Assembly (NCBI GenBank): GCA_018350325.1 | Contig: JAEVLN010000004.1 | Location: forward strand, 3,844,001 to 3,908,000 | Origin: Globodera rostochiensis | Lineage: Eukaryota; Nematoda; Chromadorea; Rhabditida; Heteroderidae | Reading direction: 5' to 3' | Length of the DNA: 64,000 nt | Shown: piece after piece, positions 36,094-47,400 of the stretch | Numbering within the stretch: position 1 is the first letter of the stretch | How the letters are laid out: each line of letters starts with the position of its first letter | Position numbers and translations under genes: made by a program | Notes under the pieces: model-generated | Database searches by the model: none | What the model saw: the letters and a program-made list of their open reading frames with translations, nothing else | Told to the model about the DNA's origin: nothing

Positions 36094-36500
36094 ATTACAA
36101 AAATGAATAAACGGTCTAAAAGCGATTGAAAAAAAATTAAAATGTAATTTAAAAGTTAACTTTGAACTTTTACCGGAGAACCTACTAGCCGCCGTAGCCG
36201 GTAAGCGGTATTTTGGCCAGTATTTCCCATGAAAGCTTATTGCAAAAAAAACGCATTTTATTTGTGAAAATCAAAACGCCAAAATTATTTGAATAAAAAA
36301 CAAATGGTTTAACATTGAAATCGAGATTAGACGAACACCCAGCCCGAGTTTCTTATCATCCAAACCAGGCCAATTATAACCATTCGATAGCTCTTTCAAA
36401 GATTTATTTTGTTTTTTAGTAAATAAATGCAGCTGATTTTTTTGCACAGAGCTTACAAATTAGACTCGAAAGCAAAAAGTTTTAATTATTTAGCAAAATA
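36094..36500. promoter_or_regulatory. Shared divergent promoter of TRAPPC10 and AP-3 sigma
   Basis: The 407 bases between the start codons of two divergently transcribed trafficking genes. It is AT-rich with GCCGCCGTAGCCGGTAAGCGG near 36191. No TATA box or clear transcription-factor site can be assigned by eye. Co-regulation is an inference from the arrangement. Confidence 0.5.
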
Positions 36501-37309
36501 ATGATAAAGGCCATTTTGGTTTTCAACAACCACGGCAAACCGCGACTCTTGAAATTCTACACACGTTATGTGAGTTTCCGTTTGTGCCGGGCGAAGGTTT
36601 TTGTCATTTCAGAGCGAAGAAGAACAGCAGCAAATTGTCCGCGAGACCTTTCAGCAAGTGTCCAAACGTGACGACAATGTCTGCAATTTTTTGGAGGGCG
36701 GAACATTAATTGGAGGCTCGGACTGCAAGTTGATCTACAGGTTCTCTAGTCAGAATCAATACGAAAGTGGTTAAGGATTTATAAATAATCACAAAATCGT
36801 CGTCAACTTTTATTTGATATTTAAGGCATTACGCGACTCTGTACTTCGTTTTCTGTGTAGACAGCTCGGAAAGTGAGCTGGGCATTCTCGACCTGATCCA
36901 AGTGTTTGTGGAGACTTTGGACCGATGTTTTGAGAATGTTTGCGAGTTGGATTTGATCTTTCACGTTGAAAAAGTTAGAAAATGCGCACATAATACCCCA
37001 AATATCCGACTTTTGTTAGGTTCATCACATTCTGAACGAATTGGTGATGGGCGGAATGGTGCTGGAGACAAACATGAACGAGATTTTGTTGAGGGTTCAG
37101 GAGCAGGACAAAATTGAGAGGCAGGAGGTTAAGACCGCTTAATTGGCCATTTTTATTGTAAAACGCATAACTTTTCTTAGGCTGGAATCGCTGCTGCCCC
37201 CGCAAGAGCTGTGTCCGCTGTGAAGAACATGAACATTTCGCAGCAAATTAAGGACCTAAAACTGCCAGGATTGCCCTCTAAAATTGCCAACTTCAAAAAC
37301 CCATTTTGA
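36501..37309 (+). CDS. aps-3: AP-3 complex sigma (small) subunit
   Basis: Five exons: 36501-36569, 36613-36740, 36826-36973, 37020-37127 and 37181-37309. All junctions are GT-AG and the phases close. The product is 193 residues, the same length as vertebrate AP3S1. It reads MIKAILVFNNHGKPRLLKFY...TFQQVSKRDDNVCNFLEGG...HYATLYFVFCVDSSESELGILDLIQVFVETLDRCFENVCELDLIFH...VHHILNELVMGGMVLETNMNEI, with the sigma3-specific tail SAVKNMNISQQIKDLKLPG. Sigma subunits fold as longin domains and help bind dileucine sorting signals. AP-3 sorts cargo from endosomes to lysosomes and lysosome-related organelles. This is one of the firmest calls in the window. Confidence 0.97.
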
Positions 37310-37344
37310 ATTAACCACAATTTGACACTTTAATCGCATCTTTA

Positions 37345-37350
37345 AATAAA
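37345..37350 (+). terminator. Polyadenylation signal of the AP-3 sigma gene
   Basis: AATAAA at 37345-37350, 36 bases after the stop codon of the AP-3 sigma gene, the usual spacing for a 3' end signal. Confidence 0.65.
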
Positions 37351-37806
37351 TTGAAATTTACAATGTTTAAACTTTAAAGTTTCGAACAGCGCCTAGGCAC
37401 TGGTGCTTGGCTATAACCGTTGTTGCTATGCAGACGTAAATAGAGGAGTGTTCTAGGAGGGGAGGGGGGGGGGGATCGAATAATCGTCTCCTTTTCATTA
37501 TATCCGTCGGAAGCAAATACAATTATTGAAAGTGAAGCGATACCCAAATATGTATTGAGGTCTGCTGGCTTCATCTTTGAACTCGTATACTATACAGTAG
37601 CCAGCAAATTTCGTTGTTTGGCAATTACGCCGTATGCTGGTGGACTAGTCCTTTTGCCCATTTGTGTGCCAAATTTATCATTTCCTCAATTATCTGTCCC
37701 TTAAAGGGCTAAAGAATTTGAAGGACGGACGAATTGAGCGGTGTATTTCCCCTCGGAAAATTGTCCACACAAAATCAGTCTGTCCATCCCAACCAAACGC
37801 TGCGTT
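37351..37806. other. Spacer between AP-3 sigma and tyrosine hydroxylase
   Basis: About 450 bases with a G-rich patch at 37459-37474 and no supportable exon. It presumably contains the tyrosine hydroxylase promoter. The two genes are on the same strand, so operon-type co-transcription cannot be excluded, though the gap is on the long side for a nematode operon. Confidence 0.5.
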
Positions 37807-40800
37807 ATGTCGACATCGCGGGGCTCCGCTAGTGGCAAAAGCGGCGGCGATAGGTCGCTGCCGTTTGGACGCCGCGATTCCCTGATTAAGCAAGGTCGGT
37901 TTGCTTCATGCGCTTTCCCGGCTCCGTCGTTTCTTTGTCAAGAATTGCTAATTAATTACAGCTTCGTTGGATCGCGTCCAGAATGAAGGCCTTCGTCGCC
38001 AAAACACCATTTTGGGTCGTCAAGAATTGGAGCGGCAAGCGTTGTGCAAGCCAGTAGAATAGCAATTCCATAATTTGACGGGCATTTAACTTGACCTGAG
38101 CGGCCATAACAAAAGAAACCAGCGGCAATTTGATAAAACCATGGGGGGCTTTCCAAAAATCGGTTGGGTTTTATTGGTTTCTTTTCCTACGGCCTTCGAT
38201 TAAAGCTCAGTCTATGCATTTTCACTTTTTCGCTGCTCCAACGTCTGAACGACGACGGCATAGAATTGATCAGAGCGGCGAGCGATGAGAGAGCCATGCA
38301 TTTGGTGATATCCCTCCATTGTTCTGGTGATAGTCGCGACGTGCTGCAATCGGCGTTGGCCAAGTTTAGCTTCATCGGCCTCCATTTGGGGCATTTGGAG
38401 ACGCGGCCTGATTTAGGCAAGAAACTAACCGATTGATCGGACAGACGAGCATCTTGGGATAAACAAACAGCTCAAATCCTGAAACAAACAGCTCGAGGAG
38501 ATCCATCGGACATTTTTGGCAATAACTCCTCTCTTCCAATAAAGCACATCCCGGTGAATTGGAAATTCGAGCGCAACTGGGCGGAAAGAAAGTGCAGTTT
38601 CTGGATGCTTTGACTAAACTGGTCAAAGAGAAGGACATCGAACGGATTGAATTGCGTCATTTTGTCGGTCGAATTGAGGGGGAAGAAGGCAATGACAAAG
38701 TGCAAAAAGTGGAGGGTGGTGCTTCTGGACCAGACCCGACAGAGACGGTCAACCGACGTCTAATCTCGAGTTCAGGCCTTTACCATTCTATTGAATCAGT
38801 CAAGCTCTTCCCTAATTAGCTGTTTGGTTCCCTCTCCACGTGTCCGAGCTCGACCAAAGCAACCACGTCTTGGTCAAGTACGAGCCCACCGAAGACCCAA
38901 AACACCCGGTAAGAAATTCAACAGATAATTAATTATTACTTTGCAGTCTGATCATTACCGGTACTTTGTTAAATACTTTTTGAGGGCTTTGGCGACCAGC
39001 CATATATTGCACGTCGAGCAGAACTGAATGCTTTGGCCAATGGTTTTCGATACGGTGACTCCATCCCCCATGTTCAATACACAGATGAAGAAAATGTTGT
39101 GAAATTTGATTCGGGATTTCGTCTCGACAAAACCCCAAATCTCAGAACACTTGGCGAAAAGCCTACGAGCAGCTGAAGGAATTGCGCGAGACTCACACAT
39201 GCGAGGAGTACCAGCAGAACATTGCAGAAATGGAGCGAGCCGGATTGATGTGTCACCTAAAGATTGCTGAAGAATAAACTTTGATTTACATACCTAAACT
39301 TCAGAACTTCCGATCGGATTCCCCAACTGCGTCAGTTGAGTGCGTACATACAAAGTAAGGAAAGGGAATGGCGGAAAGACAAACAATGAATGAAAATGGA
39401 TTACCTCCCCCCCCCCCCAACTTAAGGGAAGACCGGATTCGAACTTCGCCCCTGCGGGGGACTTCTGTCAGCCAGAGACTTTCTTGCCAGCTTGGCCTTT
39501 CGCATCTTTCAGGCACTTTTGAAGAAAACCCCTATTATTCAACACTTATCCCTCAGGCAACACTTTATGTTCGGCATGCCAGGTCCAAAAAATAACTTTT
39601 TCTTAAAGAATGTCTTTGGAAGCGTTTTAGCGCCCCGCACCACTGCCCTGAGCCTGACGTGATCCACGAAGTGCTCGGACATTGTCCGATGTTCGCGGTG
39701 ATTTTGTTTGAATTTGAATGATAATTATATTCGACCAAAGGACGAGCACTTGGCACAAATGTCGCAGGAAATCGGCCTTCTCGCCTTAGGCGCCACCGAT
39801 GAACAAATCGAACGATTAGCCACTGTATTTATGCCCCCCCCCCCGCAGGGATAGAAATTCGGGGATCCGCCGACCCATTCCAACATTCACTCCCCCCCCC
39901 CAACCCAACCACTCTTTCCGATTTGCTTACACCATAGGTTTATTGGTTCATCATCGAGTTCGGACTGTGCCGACAAAAGGGTAATTAACTATACAAACAA
40001 GGATTAGTTGCTTCCCCCATTCAACAAAATACTTTAGGACAACTTCGCGCAATTGGTGCCGGACTTCTTTCCGCGTTTGGGGAACTAAAGGCAAAATCCA
40101 CATTTTTAAGTCACCGGCGGCAGCATTTCTTTCCACCGTTACAGTACGCCTGCTCTGACGGCCCGGGCCACGAATTATTTGAGCCCGAAGTGACCGCACT
40201 ACGGTGGGCAAAGTTCGGCATTCAAAGACAAAACAAGCAAAAGGCGTAAATTAAACCGGCAAATCTCTCCGCAAATCAATCGGCGGGAGTCTTTAATCCA
40301 TCGAATCTTTTCGCAGCCCTTACGCCGACTCGGACTACCAGCCCGTCTATTTTGTGGCTGAATCCATTCAGAAAGCGATGGACAGTGTTCGGTGAGAAAA
40401 AAGGCAATCCACTGCCATTTTATTTGAGCCAACACCACCGGCGGTGGGAAGCACGTACCCAACCCCTGCTGAATTCTGATCGGAGGCTGACTCGTTTATT
40501 TTGGGAGAATGTGGGGGGGGGGGAGAGGGCTTGCGGTGACGGTTAGTGTCCAAGACTCGTAACTTTATTGGCAAACAAATGTAATTTGATACCATTGGAG
40601 TTGTCCATATTATGCAAACGAAGATGTAATTAGACAGCTCAAAAAAAAGAATGCAGATTCCACAAGAAAAGTTTCACGTTTTGGCCCACCAAACCGTTAT
40701 AACCTTCGCTTTGTCATCGAAAGTTAACATTTCTTGCTTGGGGGTTTTAGAGCGTACGCGCGATCGATCTGTCCTCAGCGCGTCAACATTTACCACCCGC

Positions 40801-40937
40801 TGTCCCGTAGCATCCAAAGCGTGCCAACCCGCACTCTGGTCGAATGCCGAATGAGCCAATTGCAAAGAAAATGTGCGGAGCTATGCCATCTGATGGAAAC
40901 AATAAAGGCTGAGACGATTTTGGAGGACGAAAAGTGA
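37807..40937 (+). CDS. cat-2: Tyrosine 3-monooxygenase (tyrosine hydroxylase)
   Basis: A many-exon gene for a biopterin- and iron-dependent aromatic amino acid hydroxylase that makes L-DOPA, the first step of dopamine synthesis. The N-terminus has [10 protein letters not shown], matching the phosphorylated GRRQSLIED site of animal tyrosine hydroxylases. An ACT-like regulatory exon follows ([12 protein letters not shown]...[10 protein letters not shown]). The catalytic domain exons read [86 protein letters not shown] (both iron-ligand His); [37 protein letters not shown] (iron-ligand Glu); [17 protein letters not shown]; and [16 protein letters not shown]. The C-terminal helix ends [16 protein letters not shown] 40935-40937. 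[15 protein letters not shown] is the tyrosine hydroxylase version, separating it from tryptophan and phenylalanine hydroxylases. Small exon edges in the N-terminal half are approximate. Confidence 0.93.
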
Positions 40938-41410
40938 TCGGTGATTGGCCGACCATTTATTTTAAGACATTCTTCGGTTCTAAATCTTGATCCAAAGAAA
41001 TAAGAACAATACACAAAGTTTTGAGTATATAGCAAATGCGAGGTAAATGAAAAGCAAAACGGAGGAGAACAATGAGTTAAAAGAGCAGCAGCAACAACAA
41101 CAACGAATAGTTGCTACTGACGTGCATAGAAAGAAAATTTCTGACCAGTGTTTTCTTTTTTTAATATTACTTTTTTTTAAATGGAATGTTTGTTATTTGT
41201 TATGGGCGAAAGTGTAGCATAAGTCAAGAGAATGACAATAACTCGTAGAATAGGAATAGAATCGTATCGTATTACCCAACATTCGGGTTCAACAATTACA
41301 CACGTACAAACTAAACGGAAAAAAGAGAGCGAAATGAGGAGTTAAAAACTGTACAAAGGAATGGCAAACAACACATATTGAAGACGGAAATCGAATTACA
41401 AAAAACATAA
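40938..41410. other. Convergent 3' spacer
   Basis: The 473 bases between the stop codons of tyrosine hydroxylase (+) and LYST (-). AT-rich, with no exon seen; it must hold both 3' untranslated regions. Confidence 0.6.
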
Positions 41411-44400
41411 TTAAGATTTAAATGGATTGAGCACCTTAAAGCACGGCTGCTCTTTGCCCGCCGTCGCTGTTGCGCCACTTTCAGCGCCAGTAATTGATGG
41501 CACTTGCCAACACAACACTTGGGAATTGGCGAAGGCGGCGTAGAGTCGTCGCGATCCGTTTGCGAAGAGGAGACTAAAAGAGCTCAAAAACAGTAAAAAT
41601 CGCCAATTATCTGAATATAAATGATCTCACCTAATGATATCTGTTTGAAAAGATTGAAATGATATGTCGCGCACCACAGTCATTGTCCACATTTCGATTA
41701 GTCTATGAACACATTTATCATCAGGGCTGTTAGTTAACAAATCGTCGTCCGACCTGATCACCCCTGATTGAAGTCCAATTGCCACACAATTAACAGCAGT
41801 GCCCTCAGCCAAATCCGTCATGGCAATACTAAAACAATATTTTCAGAATGTAAAATTATCAAAATTTGTGTATGCCTAGTTATTGTGCCCTGGAGTTCTC
41901 TGAACAGTCCGGTCAGTTCACCGTTGATGGAGTAAAGCGCCAACCGGGAACCGGCCAGTCCCGACTGGAACACGACGCCAACGTCGGCATTGGTGGACGA
42001 GACACAGCTGAGGGTGACCGTTTCCTCAATGGGCACTGAACCGCTGAAGACGGGCGGCGGAAGTTGAAACCGGCGTTCAAAATTGTGCCTGAAAGAAAAA
42101 ATATTAAATTAAAATAAAAGAAAACAAATAAAAAATACTTGTTAGCATCCCAGAGACAAATTTTGGCATCAATGCTGGCAGACAAAATCACGTGGAATCT
42201 GTCGGAGATGGACAAAGAGGAAATGGCACAACTATGGGCATAAAGTGAGGAACGCAATCGACAATGCCACTTCTTAAAATCACAAAGGTTAATTGCATTG
42301 AATCATTTTTAAAAAATAAGCAAATGAAAAAGCTGTACACCAAGCTTTACTAAATTTTAAATCAAATGATCGAGTGGTGAATAATAGCCACCAAATTGAA
42401 GAATTGGCATCAAAAGCAACGGTTAAAGTCTCCAATTTCCCAGCAAGATTTAACATTTTTCTTACTTTTCGGCTTAGCTCATCCCTGTCATCAGCCTGGT
42501 CATAATGAAGAGAATACACCCGAATGAGTCCGCATTTAAAGCCGAGAAGGAGGCTATTGGCGGCCGATGAATAGGCAACTCGGCATAACTGCAACGACTG
42601 CAAATCGATGAGACGCTCCCAACACTGCTGCGGTACATCCGTGGTTGTCGGCGAGAGCTGGAAGTGCTTTTTATGCGGTTGGCCGGCGAAGATGAGTTTA
42701 ATGCGCAAAATGTTATCGATGAAATTGGAAGGGCGGTCCCAAGAGACAATGGCACATAATGCCAATTCGTTGTCGCGACGGAGCGGGTCTGAAAGAGTTA
42801 TGAAATGTACGGTCGGCATTGACGGGTTTTGCTTTTGCCGACGCATCAGATGCTCTAACAATCGAAATAATAGTAATAAATCATAATTTGGAGAGAAATT
42901 CTCTCCCTCCCCCCTGGCTACACGCCACCGGTGCCGATTTATCCCTACTGCCTTGACTGACAAGCAACACAACCTTTCCGGTCTGATCGGTAGTACGCAA
43001 TGAGTTCGGTTGATTTCGGAAGTCCATAGCAAATTTCCGTGGTTGGGTCACAATGCACAAGCGTAAGGCGAAGAGCGCTTAAGAGAAATTAGTCAATTCA
43101 GTCTTTTTAGAGAAAAGTTTGTTTTATAGTAAATGACATATTAAACAAACATTCACCGTTTTGTTGCTGGCGTAAAAAAGCGTGACGGCGTAGAAAAGTA
43201 AAATCCGTCGTGCTCGGGACTGCCCACAAAATCTCCCCACCGAACACCGACGACGGTGTGAAATTGCTCGTGAAATGGGCCCACCGGCATAGACGAAGAG
43301 GTGCCATGGGCCTTTGGCGTAGCTGGTTGGTTTTGGTATTTAGTTGCATTTAAGTGCGGAAGATGGGGAGCATCGAAAAGCTGCAACGGCATCTGACCAT
43401 AAGTGCGGACCTGAAAACAAAGCAAATGTAATTATTGTTTGGTTTTGGCAATGGCATTACCATGGTTTGAATTGCACAAACGATCAGCGGATCGCCCTTA
43501 CTGTTTTCCTCCAAATCGCGGCCTCGATAAGTCTAAATGTGAAAAAAACATACTAAAAATATTGTGTGAAGGAAGGATTCACAGCAGGATGGAAAACATT
43601 CATGGCTCGAACAGCGTTCTCACCACTTTGCTTGAAGCCAAATATCAAATCTATCCAATGATGAAGGTTGGCCGTGACGTAATGATCTAATATTGATTAA
43701 TTTTAAACACTTAAAACTTGTTTAAAAGTGACATACTTTCAAGCGCATGTCGATGGATTAAGCAAAACTAAAAAAAAAAAGTTGCTACCATAAAAAATAG
43801 AAAATCGGAATGCGAAACCAACCAATTTTTAAATATATGAAATTTGAAAATAATTAATTTTAGAAATTAGACGTTTACCCTTCTCCTTTTTTGAATTGTT
43901 TTTAACTCCAAGAGTCAGAGCAGACATAATTTCGAATATTGCATACCAATCGCTGATCTGCTCGAGGACACCAGGGCGGAACTTGAACATGGTCTACCCT
44001 ATCTCCAGACTGCCGAACTCCTAATTCCAATTCATCGCTGTTACGAAACATTTCATAAAGGTAAAAGAATTCAGGAATAAGCTCCTGAAAAAGCGCATTT
44101 TCTTCCAAATTTGTGAAAACAGCACCTTAAAATCGGTGGTCGACTCAGAGCTGGAAAGGCGCCAAGTTGTGTCCATTGAACCAAAGAGACGGTCCGGAAT
44201 GTCAAAATTGTTGTCTATAGTTTAATTAATGTTTGTTTAGTTTTTGAAGGGTTTCGATAAATACTATAATTAGGTACCTTGGTATTCAAGCGCGACGGAA
44301 GTGTACGGCGGGATCCGAACCAAATAATGAGCGACAATACCGGTGTTGGACTAAATGTTATAAAGCAATTATCACATATTCAGCAACGGGAAAATATTCC

Positions 44401-47400
44401 AACGGACGAACGTAGTGACTTCCGTAATGGTACGGGCCAAATCGAACGGACGAAAAGGTTTTGTTTGAAGATGACCCAAAGTCGCCACTTCGGTTGAATC
44501 GTCCGTACTCTTCCGCCAAACTTTGATAGTTTTGTGCGTAGACTTTCTCCATGCGCGAATCTTGGATGGCCATCGGTTTTGCCAAAGTTCTAAAAATTGT
44601 CGGACAATAAATACATTAAAAAAAAAACCAAAAAGAACAAATTGCGGTTTTTAAACAGCCTCAGAATAGGAAACTATCAACATAAAACAAAAGCATTCAG
44701 AAGCAGAACTGGCTCCTACTAAATCATCATTGGCCGCTTAAATTTAATAATAATAATCAAAACACGGGAAGGAATTGAACATGGGAAAATAGCCGACGAA
44801 CCACTGACCTAAGAACAACCGAAAAAGAGAATTAATCTCTTCAACATTTCCTAAAAGGTTAAACCAACCACCTGTAGGAAGATGGGTTGGTCAAGTCGAA
44901 GGTGTCCGAGGTGTAGTCGGAAAGCACAAATGGGAAGATAGGGTACTGCATAAGATCGTTAAACGTCCTCCCAGCCAGCTTATTCAGCGTCATGAGATAG
45001 CTGATTAGTTTTGATTAAATCATTTGTATTGAGTAAATTACTCGAAATTTGTCAAAGTGCCACGACGCCACATTTGTGTAGCCGACCTAAGCTGAGTTTT
45101 GTGGTCCACGAGAAGCTTTTCCAAACGCAAAGTTCGAAATTGTTGGAGCAGAACAGAGCGATCCTGACAATCGGGGAAAAAAATAAAAACCTTTTTTTTA
45201 TTGTTTTGCACCTTTTCCGAAGCGAACACAACGAGAAAAGCGTCCCCCGTGCTGGTGAACAGTTCGAGCGCCGTGTCTTTCAACTGATAAAAACGGATGT
45301 GCACTTCTCTGATCTGGTCGTAATCCCACGAATAAGTGACAGGCGCGTGAACGACGCCTTTCTTAATCAAAAGCCGCTTATTTCATCAAATAAAAAAAGA
45401 TAACCGTAAACCTGTGTGGTTTTAGCACTTTCACCCAAAAAATAAAGTTTTAGATCAGAAACCGCCAGCTCCCCGGAACAATCAAACGCTGTTCGAAGAA
45501 TTGTAGCAGAAAAGCTCATTCGTATCTGGGAAATATAAGTAAATATTTGGAACCAATAAAACACTGACTGGGCCATCCACTTCCGTATGCTCATAGGCAT
45601 GGCTCTGTTGAGGCTCACCGCCATTCTTATGGTTAATTCGCTTAAACTTTAAATACAAAATAATACAATACCAATAAATTGTCCAATGGCATCAGCGCAT
45701 TGTGCACGCTTTCAACGGCTTTACATCGTTCTGCTTTTAGGAATTTCAATGGAAAAGAATAATGTGCGGCGGAGAAGCGTCGCCTCTCGCGAGAAGGGCC
45801 TTCTGTAGTGTTGAGAACACGTCCAAGGGGCCAAGAGAGCGGAGCGAAAAAGGGCGCCTCGGGGTGGCAAAGTTCCTTCTAAAAATCAGGCACAAAAAAT
45901 ATCACCATTTTTTTAAAAAACAACCAAAATTAGCACATGAACTGACCACAAAATGTGCAAGTGTTCTGTTAGCACGCGACCACTCACGCTGAAGTTCCCT
46001 CTTCCAGTTGATCAACAGTCGACGTGGCACGTTTTGATATTCCGCCACCTCACAGGTTAAGGTAATCGCTTGCTGAACGTGAGAAAACTCAAAACCCTTA
46101 ACTTTCGAACGTCAGAAATAAATCACATCGCTGATAAATTTGAGCAGATCGCATTCCCGATCCCAAATCGCTTTGGCCCTTTCAGTCATTTGCCCACAAA
46201 ATTGGCCTTTAATTTCGTCAAATTGTTGCAACAAGAGCATTTCGTCGGCCGTCAGTGAATTGATCTCCTCAATGGTTAAATTGGCGAGAGGGGACCGAAT
46301 TTGGATGGAATGCATAAATCTGAAATGAAATAAGTTCAAGACTAATTATTTTAAGCTTCAATGTTTGTTAGTTTTTGTAATTGCGTCTGACACCAAAATG
46401 GAAGCACATAAATTGACTTGATAAGAGCTATTGCGTTACTTGATCAGTAAATCCAGATCAACGTCATACTCACTGATCGCCTCACAGTGCAGAGAAGAAG
46501 CAAAGGGCAAAAGACACAGCTCATGGAGACCGATTTTTAAAGCATATTGAAAATCCTAAACAATAGTGTGTTATAACTGTGATTTGATGAAGACTTGGGT
46601 GGTGACCAAATTTATTTCCATGAGCATTGTCACACTCTCTCGATTTTGCCTCAACTCCTTGGCTAAAAAGTGGACAACGATAAGACGACGACGAAGAGGC
46701 CATGGAAGAGAATCAGAAGCGAAAGAACAATGTGCCGCTGTTTGCCCCAATTCTGCGTCAACGGTCCCACCTTCGGATGACAAGTCAAACTGAAGAAAAG
46801 TCAATGATAACTGCTGGGGCAGCTCAAATATTGTAAATGATCGACTTCTTAATGTTCACCAATGTTTGGCTGCTGGAGCTGTGCTGCGACTGAAACAATT
46901 TCCGCGACTTAATCTGTGCAGGAAGCAGCAAAAATGCAATTGTTTCAACCAGAAAATAGCGCGCTCTTCGCAAAAAAGACGCACTTTGAAGAATGGTCTG
47001 CCAATCGTCGAGCTTCTGGAAAGAAAACCAAAGAATGAGTAACAACATTCACCAAAAGAGAACAAATCGCACATTGATCGCTTTCCGAGGTGACAAACAG
47101 CAAGCAGAAAGGAGAATATCCAAAAAAGTTGTGAGCAAAGTTTCCTCGGAATCGGTCGCCGATTGGGGCGCGTCGAAGAAAAGAAACAAATTGCGAATCA
47201 TTCCCAACGAGAAAAGCAGTCGATTCGCATTCTCTTCGTTCGAAGCAAAGCCGGGACTGAACACCGAGGCGAACGAATGGGGCCCATGAGGGCGAATAAT
47301 GTCCCCAAAAGCTGAATGTAAATAATAAATGATAGAAAAAATGTTTTTTTTTCAAGGTTACACGAATCGGCAGGAAGCCATTGAGAAGCGTTCTGGACCA

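Noticed and set aside
37807..40937. Tryptophan hydroxylase identity for the aromatic amino acid hydroxylase
   Set aside because: [15 protein letters not shown] and the N-terminal RRDSLIKQ phosphosite motif are tyrosine hydroxylase features. The weak RSIQ resemblance to tryptophan hydroxylase at the C-terminus is short.
41411..46000. Neurobeachin/LRBA or WDFY3 identity for the BEACH gene
   Set aside because: [18 protein letters not shown] and [11 protein letters not shown] match LYST better than neurobeachin, and there is no C-terminal FYVE domain as in WDFY3.
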